From assembly GCA_027026055.1 (NCBI GenBank), contig JALVPA010000057.1, forward strand, positions 1 through 17,801: a stretch of 17,801 nucleotides of DNA, read 5' to 3'. Of this stretch, positions 5,520-11,644 are shown one piece after another. The notes below the pieces were generated by a model. It was not told where the DNA came from, searched no databases, and saw nothing but the letters and a program-made list of their open reading frames with translations. The DNA comes from Campylobacteraceae bacterium (lineage in GTDB: Bacteria > Campylobacterota > Campylobacteria > Campylobacterales > Sulfurovaceae). A program made the position numbers and the translations under genes. How positions within the stretch are numbered: the first letter of the stretch is position 1; every line of letters begins with the position of its first letter.

Positions 5520-6671
5520 TTAAAACTTGTAAATAAGGTCGAGTTGTACGCGTTCGTAATCCGCTTCCTCACCGTTTTTACTTTTACTCGCATAAAGCGT
5601 ATTGAAGAAAAAATTTCCCGCAAGATAGAGATTTTTACCTGCCTTATATTTGGCGCGGATAGCATGACCTTTTGCGGCCGTACCGCCTCCGAAGTTATCC
5701 GAGTCGGAATAAGCGCCGAAAACGGCATCTTCTTCGATATCGGTGTAAGAGTATTTTACTTGCCACTCGCCGACATGCTTCGCTTTACCGAGTTGAAACG
5801 CCAAATCGTATCCGAAGTTGTTGTCGTCGGCCGCCACGTTATAAGCCAGAGATGCCGCTATCTTAAAAGGCAAACCGAACAGATCCGCAAACTGCAACTC
5901 TCCGAAACCTTCCACGATATGATAGTCGTTGGCATAAAGACCGTTGACAAGCGTATTTCCCTTACTTTTTCCGAAAAGCGGTACGTTACCTTTCAGACCG
6001 TCGTAATAATAGACACCCGCACCCAAATTAAGTTTAGCGCTTTCGAGTTTAGTTTTATGGACATATTGCGCCAACAAAAGCGTCACATTGTCCGCATCGT
6101 CCACCGCCTTCTCTTCCCATGTCGGTCTATTTACTCCAAGCGTAACGATTTTCGTTTCGTCTTTATATTGATAGTTAATACCGTTTAAAGAGACGTCGTT
6201 GTCCCATACCAACTGCGATTTAATCGGTCTGTACATGAGATAAGGTTCTCTACCCACCTTGTAAACGGAATGACCGTCTTTATATGTCAATCCCAAAATA
6301 TTGAATCTAAAGGACTGAAAAAAATAGTCGCTCAATGCCTCGTCGTCATGAAAGGTTTGGTTCCCGGAGGTAGGATTGCCAAAACCGCTTCGCATCCCTA
6401 CATCGAACATCAAATTGTCGGTGATGTCGACATGTAGTCCGAGTCTCATACGATAACGATTGCGATACTTATTGTGCGTATCGTCTCTTTCGATACTTTC
6501 GTATCTCAATCTCAAGTCTCCTTTGAAATGTACTCTATCGAGCATACTTTTTTCCGTAACGAGAATCGACGTATCTTTCTTTTTCATGATACGTTCGTGC
6601 GGTGTTTCGATATCGCCCGCGCCCATGACCAGTGCCGTTACCGTAGCCATCGAAAGTACGATCTTTTTCAT
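5520..6671 (-). CDS. Outer-membrane beta-barrel porin, putative phosphate-linked
   Basis: The 383-aa precursor starts with a signal peptide (MKKIVLSMATVTALVMGAG, cleavage near residue 18-20). The rest is made of alternating polar/hydrophobic strands such as GDLRLRYESI, YRMRLGLHVDI and HAIRAKYKAG, separated by acidic turns. The last residues YKF end in phenylalanine, the normal signal for outer-membrane assembly. It matches the general form of the putative-porin/OprP-like families rather than the Campylobacter major outer-membrane porin, but I cannot assign a specific substrate from motifs. AAGGAAGC precedes the ATG. The position upstream of pit and the 11-bp-period repeat in its promoter suggest an anion or phosphate channel induced when phosphate is low. 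That part is inference. Confidence 0.8.
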   Translation of the reverse strand: MKKIVLSMATVTALVMGAGDIETPHERIMKKKDTSILVTEKSMLDRVHFKGDLRLRYESIERDDTHNKYRNRYRMRLGLHVDITDNLMFDVGMRSGFGNPTSGNQTFHDDEALSDYFFQSFRFNILGLTYKDGHSVYKVGREPYLMYRPIKSQLVWDNDVSLNGINYQYKDETKIVTLGVNRPTWEEKAVDDADNVTLLLAQYVHKTKLESAKLNLGAGVYYYDGLKGNVPLFGKSKGNTLVNGLYANDYHIVEGFGELQFADLFGLPFKIAASLAYNVAADDNNFGYDLAFQLGKAKHVGEWQVKYSYTDIEEDAVFGAYSDSDNFGGGTAAKGHAIRAKYKAGKNLYLAGNFFFNTLYASKSKNGEEADYERVQLDLIYKF

Positions 6672-6703
6672 AAAATTGCTTCCTTGTATCGATTTACAAC
6701 GAT

Positions 6704-6737
6704 AGTGTAAACCGAAAGGGTTACAAAAAGGTTACAA
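6704..6737 (-). promoter_or_regulatory. Pho-box-like direct repeat and -10 of the porin promoter
   Basis: GGTTACAA occurs at 6719-6726 and again at 6730-6737, an exact 11-bp period. On the gene strand this reads TTGTAACC-TTT-TTGTAACC. Nine bases later on that strand is TACACT (6709-6704), a suitable -10 box, and no good -35 is present. PhoB-class regulators bind 11-bp direct repeats in the -35 position. On the plus strand the core GTTAC-N-AAAA-N-GTTAC differs by one base per half from the PhosR box reported for Campylobacter jejuni, as I recall it (GTTTC-N-AAAA-N-GTTTC). Confidence 0.65.
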
Positions 6738-6766
6738 AATAAAAATGGAATGTCCGATACGATCGG
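6738..6766 (-). terminator. Weak intrinsic terminator after the ankyrin gene
   Basis: On the minus strand CCGAT-CGT-ATCGG (6766-6754) forms a 5-bp stem. It is followed by ACATTCCATTTTTATTTT (6753-6736), a broken T-rich tract. It lies 27 bases past the ankyrin gene stop and just before the porin promoter, a sensible place to end transcription. The stem is short, so this is tentative. Confidence 0.35.
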
Positions 6767-6792
6767 GAAGAAAAGGGAAGTATGACGAAGCT

Positions 6793-7320
6793 TCACGATT
6801 TGTAAGCGGCGTGTTTCGCCCCGCGTTCTTCAAGGTATTGTTGCATCTTTTTTTGTCCGAGCTTGCGGGCATAATCGAGTGCGCTCATGCCCGCCTTATC
6901 GGCGGCGTTAATATCACCGCCCGCATCCAAGAGCATTTGCATCATTTCGGTGTCGTTGAAACATGCCGCCAACATCACGGGGGTAATACCGCTTTTGCGC
7001 GCCGTGGTATTAAGATCGAATCCTTTGTCGATACACAATGCAATCACGTCTTTTCGCTTGAACTTGATGGCGGTATCGAGTGCGGAGATACCGTCGCTAT
7101 CGACGGCAAAGAGGTCGACGCCGTTTGCAAGCATCCATTCGATCAACTCTAGCGACGCATAGTTGCGTATCGCATAAAAAAGCGGTGAAATCTCGTCGTA
7201 CTCTTCGAGGTCGTACTCTTCGCCTATCAAGATAGGGGCATTTATGTCGGCGCCTTCGGCGACCGCACGCTTCAATAGCGCCAACGAGTCGCGTTCTATC
7301 GCTTCGGTTATCTTGTTCAT
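6793..7320 (-). CDS. Ankyrin-repeat protein
   Basis: This 175-aa protein consists of ankyrin repeats. Visible units include LLKRAVAEGADIN (15-27), ISPLFYAIRNYASLELIEWM followed by LANGVDLFAVDSDG, ISALDTAIKFKRKDVIALC followed by IDKGFDLN, ITPVMLAACFNDTEMMQML followed by LDAGGDINAADKAG, and MSALDYARKLGQKKMQQYL. That is about five repeats including degenerate caps. Ankyrin stacks bind other proteins, so the partner rather than an enzymatic role defines its job. There is no signal peptide or membrane segment, so it should be cytoplasmic. AAGGAA precedes the ATG at normal spacing. It is separated from ybaB by 133 bases without an obvious gene. No neighbour identifies its partner. Confidence 0.88.
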   Translation of the reverse strand: MNKITEAIERDSLALLKRAVAEGADINAPILIGEEYDLEEYDEISPLFYAIRNYASLELIEWMLANGVDLFAVDSDGISALDTAIKFKRKDVIALCIDKGFDLNTTARKSGITPVMLAACFNDTEMMQMLLDAGGDINAADKAGMSALDYARKLGQKKMQQYLEERGAKHAAYKS

Positions 7321-7453
7321 CGATTGTTCCTTCTATATAATTCTGCGAGCAATCGACCGATGAGGCTTTCGAAGCGTGACGACGAAACGTTCGACGGAAG
7401 AGGTGACGGTCGCATACGTTTTATGCAATCGCTAAAGACAAAAAGACAAAGCG

Positions 7454-7771
7454 CTACGCACCCGCAAAAGGGTTAAGCCCTCCGAGCATACCCATCGCTT
7501 GCGATTTTTTATTGTCTTCGACCATCTTGTTGACGTCGTTTATCGCCGAAATGAGCAGTATCTGCAACGACTCTTTGTCTTCGAGCAACGAGTCGTCGAT
7601 GGAAATATCGATGATTTCGCCCGCACCGTTGGCGCGCACTTCCACCATCCCGCCCCCGGCACGTGCCATCAACTCCGTATTTTTCGCTTGCTCTTCAAGC
7701 TCTTTGACCTTCTCTTGCATCTTCGACATCATCTCGGCCATTTTACTCATATCCAAACCGCTACCGAACAT
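7454..7771 (-). CDS. ybaB: YbaB/EbfC nucleoid-associated protein
   Basis: This 105-aa DNA-binding protein begins MFGSGLDMSKM at ATG 7771. GTG at 7774 would add one residue, but the family normally starts MF, so ATG is preferred. An N-terminal helix (about 8-35, rich in Met, Lys and Glu) leads to the family core AGGGMVEVRANGAGEIIDISIDDSLL. A second helix (about 63-88) contains ISAINDVNKMVEDNKK, and the tail is MGMLGGLNPF. YbaB dimers bind DNA in a tweezer-like shape and shape the nucleoid. The ATG shares one base with the panD stop (TGATG), so translation is coupled to panD. The usual companions dnaX and recR are not present here, so genomic context differs from enterics. Confidence 0.93.
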   Translation of the reverse strand: MFGSGLDMSKMAEMMSKMQEKVKELEEQAKNTELMARAGGGMVEVRANGAGEIIDISIDDSLLEDKESLQILLISAINDVNKMVEDNKKSQAMGMLGGLNPFAGA

Positions 7772-8139
7772 CACTCCAACCCCTCGAAAGCCTGCGCTAT
7801 GGTGTTGTCGTCGTTGAGAATAACGATTTTCGGTTTGTACTCGGCGGCCTCTTTCTCGTCCATCTGCGCATAGGCGATAATGATGATCTTATCGCCTTTG
7901 TGTACTTTGCGCGCTGCGGCACCGTTGAGGCAGATATCGCCTTTGCCGCGTTCGCCCTCGATGATATATGTCGAAAAACGCTCGCCGTTGTTGATATTGA
8001 CGATATCGACTTTTTGACCGACCCGCATCGCCGCGGCATCCATCAAATCGCGATCGACGGTAATGGAGCCGACATAGTTGAGGTTGGCATCCGTCACCGT
8101 CGCACGATGGAGTTTGGAGTAAAGCATCGTAATTGTCAT
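7771..8139 (-). CDS. panD: Aspartate 1-decarboxylase
   Basis: This 122-aa proenzyme makes beta-alanine from aspartate for pantothenate and coenzyme A synthesis. The self-cleavage site is Gly24-Ser25 in NYVGSITVD, which generates the pyruvoyl group. Substrate-binding and structural residues LHRATVTDA (10-18), NNGERFSTYIIEG and CLNGAAARKVHKGD are all in the usual order. Length is normal. Its stop codon overlaps the ybaB ATG, and panD-ybaB coupling implies equal expression. A GAGG motif lies nine bases before the ATG at 8139. Two TATAAT boxes (8172-8177, 8192-8197) in the 90-base gap upstream make a dedicated promoter likely. Processing by a PanM/PanZ factor is not expected outside enterics. Confidence 0.96.
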   Translation of the reverse strand: MTITMLYSKLHRATVTDANLNYVGSITVDRDLMDAAAMRVGQKVDIVNINNGERFSTYIIEGERGKGDICLNGAAARKVHKGDKIIIIAYAQMDEKEAAEYKPKIVILNDDNTIAQAFEGLE

Positions 8140-8171
8140 CGCTTTCGCCTCGTCGCTAAAAATTACTCGGC

Positions 8172-8197
8172 ATTATATCCGATTTTCCCATATTATA
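8172..8197 (-). promoter_or_regulatory. Two TATAAT boxes upstream of panD
   Basis: On the minus strand, exact TATAAT hexamers occur at 8197-8192 and 8177-8172, within the 90-base gap between the ferredoxin stop and panD. No convincing -35 is found for either at 16-18 bp spacing. This is common in Campylobacterota promoters, which rely on the -10 and upstream AT tracts. Confidence 0.5.
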
Positions 8198-8229
8198 CAC
8201 TAATTGTGTGCAAATCGCGAAGCGGGCGT

Positions 8230-8607
8230 TTAGCGCGCCACTTCCGCGGGCGGAATCGGCTCTCCCCACATCTCTTCGGGGATGACATACTCCGCTACGG
8301 GGTTGCCGCCGAGAATATGCTCTTCGATGATGCGATCTATCTTTTCTTTGGTCAAGCCCACATACATCGTATGTCCGGGCTCGACCAGCATCACGGGACC
8401 TTGCTGACAACGTCCGAGACATCCCGTCTGTACCGGTTGTACCGTCGCGATCAATCCTTTGCTCATCAATTGCTGCGCCAAATATTGGAAAAGCTGTTGA
8501 GACTCGGGGTCGTCGTGTCTTACGCAACTGGGTTTGGGCATGCCCGGAGGCGCCGATTGTTGACATTTGAAGATATAAAAAGCCGGTTGAGGTACACCCT
8601 GCATCAT
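8230..8607 (-). CDS. Thioredoxin-like [2Fe-2S] ferredoxin
   Basis: This 125-aa protein belongs to the thioredoxin-fold ferredoxins related to NuoE and Aquifex/Azotobacter shethna-type proteins. The cluster cysteines are Cys15 and Cys28 (YIFKC...SCVR) and Cys63 and Cys67 (TGCLGRC), the normal C-X12-C plus C-X3-C set. QQGPVMLVEPGHTMYVGLT is the matching core strand region. ATG 8607 is chosen over an in-frame TTG at 8613 because AAGG is correctly placed only for the ATG. It serves as a soluble electron carrier; its partner is unknown. It is divergent from the FNR-controlled operon at 8768 and precedes panD by 90 bases. A link to either neighbour is not proved by the sequence. Confidence 0.88.
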   Translation of the reverse strand: MMQGVPQPAFYIFKCQQSAPPGMPKPSCVRHDDPESQQLFQYLAQQLMSKGLIATVQPVQTGCLGRCQQGPVMLVEPGHTMYVGLTKEKIDRIIEEHILGGNPVAEYVIPEEMWGEPIPPAEVAR

Positions 8608-8688
8608 AAGCAATCCTTTTTTATAGATTTTTAATTAGGAGAATTTTACTCCCATTTACTTAAATTGCCATTAATCGTACGGGGAACT

Positions 8689-8729
8689 TGATACATATCA
8701 AAACTTTATTAAATCTTTTTGTCTATAAT
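8689..8729 (+). promoter_or_regulatory. FNR-type box and -10 for the fmdE-like operon
   Basis: TTGATACATATCAA (8689-8702) matches the FNR consensus TTGAT-N4-ATCAA exactly. TATAAT lies at 8724-8729. With a start of transcription near 8737, the box centre (8695.5) falls at about -41, the standard class II activator position. The four genes that follow should therefore be induced when oxygen is low or electron acceptors change. The box lies 81 bases from the divergent ferredoxin start, so it might also affect that gene. Confidence 0.8.
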
Positions 8730-8767
8730 CCTTTCGGTTTTCTTAATTGCACCGACAAGGAGTTATC

Positions 8768-9376
8768 ATGCACTACCCGTCTTTTTTCGATGCGGTCGAT
8801 CCGATTGCGCTTTACGATCCACTAGCCGATTTTTTGGGGGCTTTCGAGGGAGGAAAGGTGGAAATCGCCTATCTCGACTGCGTCAAGCTTGCGGGGCACT
8901 CCTGCCCGACGGTCGCCGGAGCCTATCTTATGACCAAGCTCGGTCTGGAGCGACTTTTTAAAGAGACTTTGCCTCACAGAGGTATGGTGTACGTCTCGAT
9001 GCGAAATTCGCAAACGGAGGGCGTTACGGGTGTTGTCTGCAACGTCGCTTCCTATATCGTCGGTGCCGGCGACAAAGGCGGATTCAAAGGTATTCAGGGA
9101 CACTTTTCTCGCGACAACCTCGTCAGTTACGAAGTGCCGATGGAAGGAGAGATGCGTCTGACGCGCCTCGATACCGAAGAGAGTGTTATACTCTCTTACG
9201 ATCCGTCCGTTGTTCCAGGTAACCCGGAGATGAAGCCGTTAATGGGAAAACACCTACAAGGTATCGCCACCGAAGAAGAGAAACACCGATTCGGCGAGTT
9301 GTGGCAAAAACGCGTAGAGACGATTTTGCTTTCGCCCGAGTTGTGGAACACCATGATTACGATAAAGGAGAGCTAA
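8768..9376 (+). CDS. FmdE-family protein (formylmethanofuran dehydrogenase subunit E-like domain)
   Basis: This 202-aa protein starts at ATG 8768 with AAGGAG at 8757-8762. An upstream in-frame TTG at 8747 lacks such a site. The FmdE-type motif LDCVKLAGHSCPTVAGAYLM (37-56) places Cys38, His44 and Cys46 as likely metal ligands, with another cysteine at 91 (VVCNVAS) in the core. The C-terminal zinc ribbon found in some FmdE proteins is absent. Bacterial FmdE-domain proteins occur in organisms without methanogenesis, so the name does not give the reaction. A metal- or molybdopterin-related handling role is possible. It leads the operon and abuts the hemerythrin gene with no gap, so it is likely to act in the same anaerobic or nitrosative process. 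Confidence 0.8.
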   Translation: MHYPSFFDAVDPIALYDPLADFLGAFEGGKVEIAYLDCVKLAGHSCPTVAGAYLMTKLGLERLFKETLPHRGMVYVSMRNSQTEGVTGVVCNVASYIVGAGDKGGFKGIQGHFSRDNLVSYEVPMEGEMRLTRLDTEESVILSYDPSVVPGNPEMKPLMGKHLQGIATEEEKHRFGELWQKRVETILLSPELWNTMITIKES

Positions 9377-9817
9377 ATGAACATTTCACACTATATGACC
9401 GACGAACACCGTGCGTGCGATACCGTTTTCGCTGATGCGGAACAGGCTGTCGCCGACGGAGATTGGGAGCGTGCCGAAAAATCGTTTTTGGACTTTTCCA
9501 ACGATACGCTCAGACACTTCAAACGCGAAGAAGAGGAGCTTTTCCCCGCATTTGAAGCACATACGGGAAACACCCAAGGACCGACACAAGTGATGCGTTA
9601 CGAACACGAACAGGTCAAGGGACTTATCGGCAAAATGGCCGAAGCCGTCGAAAACAAAGACAAAGACGCCTATCTGTCGCTTGCGGAATCGATGATGATA
9701 TTGTTGCAACAACACAACATGAAAGAGGAGCAGATGCTGTATGCCATGTGCGAACGCCTGTTGCCTCCCGACGTAAAAGAAGAGACGCTGGCGAAGATGA
9801 AAGCGGTGGAGCTGTAA
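9377..9817 (+). CDS. Hemerythrin-like (HHE) di-iron protein
   Basis: This 146-aa four-helix protein begins directly after the upstream stop (TAAATG), with AAAGGAGAG inside the preceding gene. Candidate di-iron ligands are His11 (TDEHR), His47 and Glu51 (RHFKREEE), His77 (RYEHEQ), and His113 with Glu117 (QQHNMKEEQ). Their spacing follows the H...HxxxE...H...HxxxE hemerythrin pattern. Such proteins bind oxygen or nitric oxide, or, like YtfE/RIC, help repair damaged iron-sulfur clusters. The N-terminal cysteine-containing domain of YtfE is absent, so this is a stand-alone HHE domain. Its position between FmdE-like and DUF2249 genes, downstream of an FNR box, supports a nitric-oxide or low-oxygen role. 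Confidence 0.9.
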   Translation: MNISHYMTDEHRACDTVFADAEQAVADGDWERAEKSFLDFSNDTLRHFKREEEELFPAFEAHTGNTQGPTQVMRYEHEQVKGLIGKMAEAVENKDKDAYLSLAESMMILLQQHNMKEEQMLYAMCERLLPPDVKEETLAKMKAVEL

Positions 9818-9821
9818 CGGA

Positions 9822-10073
9822 ATGGAGCGGCTCTTTTTGGACGCCAGAGAACTCGAACACCCTATTCCGCTGGAGCGGGCAATCGAAGCGTTACGCAAAC
9901 TCGAAGAGGGGCGCAACTATTTTTACATGCTGCACCGCAAAGAGCCGATACCGCTAATCGAAATGGCTAAAGCGCAAGGCTTCAACGTTTATAAAAAAGA
10001 GGAAAACAACCGATGGCATATTCTTATTGCACGAAATCCCCGAACGCCGCTTGAGGAGTTGTGCGATGTTTAA
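9822..10073 (+). CDS. DUF2249 protein
   Basis: This 83-aa protein shows the DUF2249 pattern: LDARELEHPIPLERAIEAL (6-24), an acidic GRNYFYMLHRKEPIPL segment (30-45) and a closing WHILIA strand (65-70). The fold is expected to be TusA-like (two-layer alpha/beta), but the TusA cysteine is missing, so sulfur transfer by the same chemistry is not expected. DUF2249 proteins are commonly found beside hemerythrin-like and NnrS-like genes in denitrifiers and are thought to take part in nitric-oxide or nitrite metabolism, without a defined reaction. It starts four bases after the hemerythrin stop and its last eight bases overlap the next gene, so the operon is tightly coupled. Confidence 0.85.
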   Translation: MERLFLDARELEHPIPLERAIEALRKLEEGRNYFYMLHRKEPIPLIEMAKAQGFNVYKKEENNRWHILIARNPRTPLEELCDV

Positions 10074-11364
10074 TCAACAAGGGTTGTCGCTCGATCAAGC
10101 GCCTCCGATATCTGTGGTCTTTCGATTTTTTCTTACGGGCGCTTTTTTCGGCATTCTCGGCGGCATTATGCTGCTACTTTTCGATACCGACTGTTTCGAT
10201 TTCTCCAAACCCGAAACGTTGATGCTGGTACACACTTTCACCCTCGGCGTGATGCTTTCGATCATGTTCGGCGCGCTTTTTCAAATGCTACCCGTCGTCG
10301 CGGGCGTAAAGTTTCGTATGCCGACATTACTGGCTACCGTCGTACAAGCGACGATGATACCGGGTATTTTGGCGTTGCTGATTGCTTTCGACACGCAAGC
10401 GCGCTTATGGTTCGTCGTAGCATCGGCACTGCTTGGCGTTGCGATCACTGCGGCAACCGTACCGATGCTTTACAAACTCCTTCGACTCTCGCATCACGGA
10501 AGTGCTTCCGGCGGTATGCGCTACGCCATCGTCGGTTTGCTATCGACGCTGGTCGCCGCACTTTACATGACGGGTACTTATGCGGGATGGTGGGACGGTG
10601 CGGCATATCTTACTTTCAAACGGATACACTATACTTTCGGACTTTTCGGCTGGATAGTGCTGCTCATTCTTTCTATCTCCTTTCAAGTCGTCGAGATGTT
10701 TTACGTCACTCCGCCCTACCCCGAAGCGTTTCGCAAATCCGCTCCGCTTTTTCTCTTTGCGACCATCGTATTTTTTGCGGGAGGACTCTTTGCCCAATCA
10801 CAACCGCTTATCGTCGCCTCGCAAACCTTGCTTTATCTAACAGTTGCACTCTACGCGATACTGACTTTACATCGTCTAAGCAAACGCAAACGCCCGATTG
10901 CAGACGCCACGGTGCGTTTTTGGCGTCTCGGTACGGCTAGCGCCGTACTCTCCGCAGCGCTTCTGGGTGTCGCCGACTATCCCGGTATTGACGAGCGTTT
11001 TACGATAGCGGGCTATATCTTCTTTGCGTCGTTTGTACTGAGTATCGTGTTGGCGATGTTTTACAAGATTGTTCCCTTTTTGACCTGGTTTCACCTCAAC
11101 GCCCAAGGCTATCTGACCGCACCGATGATGCACGAAGTGATCCATCCTAAAGTCGCAATGCGCCACTTCTATCTCCACAGCGCTTCGGTAGCGGCGCTGG
11201 TAGGCGCACTTGCCCTCGATGCGCTGCTCTATCTTGCCGCTTTGCTTCTGATCGTCTCGTTCGGCTGGATGCTTTATTTGCAGTGGCAGGCATGGCACCT
11301 TTATCGCCATACGCAAAAGACGGGCGAACGCTTCGAGATGCCTTCGCCGACACCTTCGGCGTAA
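10066..11364 (+). CDS. Polytopic membrane protein, NnrS/heme-copper-oxidase-subunit-I-like
   Basis: This 432-aa protein has about twelve hydrophobic segments. ATG 10066 is chosen because GAGGAG lies at 10053-10058; a longer frame from 10027 would overlap DUF2249 heavily. Histidines sit in or next to membrane helices: His56 (VHTFTLGVML), His188 (KRIHYTFGLFGW), His343 (WFHLNAQG), and His356, His360, His367 and His371. The stretches MFGALFQMLPVVAGV and SFQVVEMFYVTPPYP resemble NnrS and cbb3/NOR subunit I relatives. The full set of catalytic histidines of a true oxidase is not obvious, so heme or copper binding without proton pumping is more likely. NnrS homologues protect against nitric oxide. 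It closes the FNR-linked operon. Confidence 0.7.
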   Translation: MFNQQGLSLDQAPPISVVFRFFLTGAFFGILGGIMLLLFDTDCFDFSKPETLMLVHTFTLGVMLSIMFGALFQMLPVVAGVKFRMPTLLATVVQATMIPGILALLIAFDTQARLWFVVASALLGVAITAATVPMLYKLLRLSHHGSASGGMRYAIVGLLSTLVAALYMTGTYAGWWDGAAYLTFKRIHYTFGLFGWIVLLILSISFQVVEMFYVTPPYPEAFRKSAPLFLFATIVFFAGGLFAQSQPLIVASQTLLYLTVALYAILTLHRLSKRKRPIADATVRFWRLGTASAVLSAALLGVADYPGIDERFTIAGYIFFASFVLSIVLAMFYKIVPFLTWFHLNAQGYLTAPMMHEVIHPKVAMRHFYLHSASVAALVGALALDALLYLAALLLIVSFGWMLYLQWQAWHLYRHTQKTGERFEMPSPTPSA

Positions 11365-11644
11365 ACGCATCGCTCTCGGTACAAAAAAATCGTTTCTAAT
11401 ATTTTATTGCATAAGGGACGATACGCAAGCGATAGAATTCGGTTTATCATATTGCCGATTGGAATTTTGAACGATTTGAGCGTATTGCGGGAAAATCGCT
11501 TGACAAACGGACTTTTCAGCATCGAAAATAAGCCTTTTTTTCAAGACAGGCAAAGGGGTAACCGCTTTAAGGAGCAAAAACGGCTTATTTTTCGAATAAA
11601 GGCGATTTACGGAGAAAGAAAGGTTTCGGTGAAAAAATGCCGGG
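11365..11644. other. Convergent intergenic region with a large inverted repeat
   Basis: Between the converging membrane-protein and nrdA genes there is no credible gene. CGAAAATAAGCC (11523-11534) and GGCTTATTTTTCG (11582-11594) form a 12-bp stem with one extra T, extended by a T run against an A run. The loop is about 47 bases and contains GGGGTAACC. It could end transcription from both sides, because AT-rich arms give T-rich tails in either direction, or belong to a small RNA. A small frame across 11407-11715 lacks a ribosome binding site and is not annotated. Confidence 0.45.
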
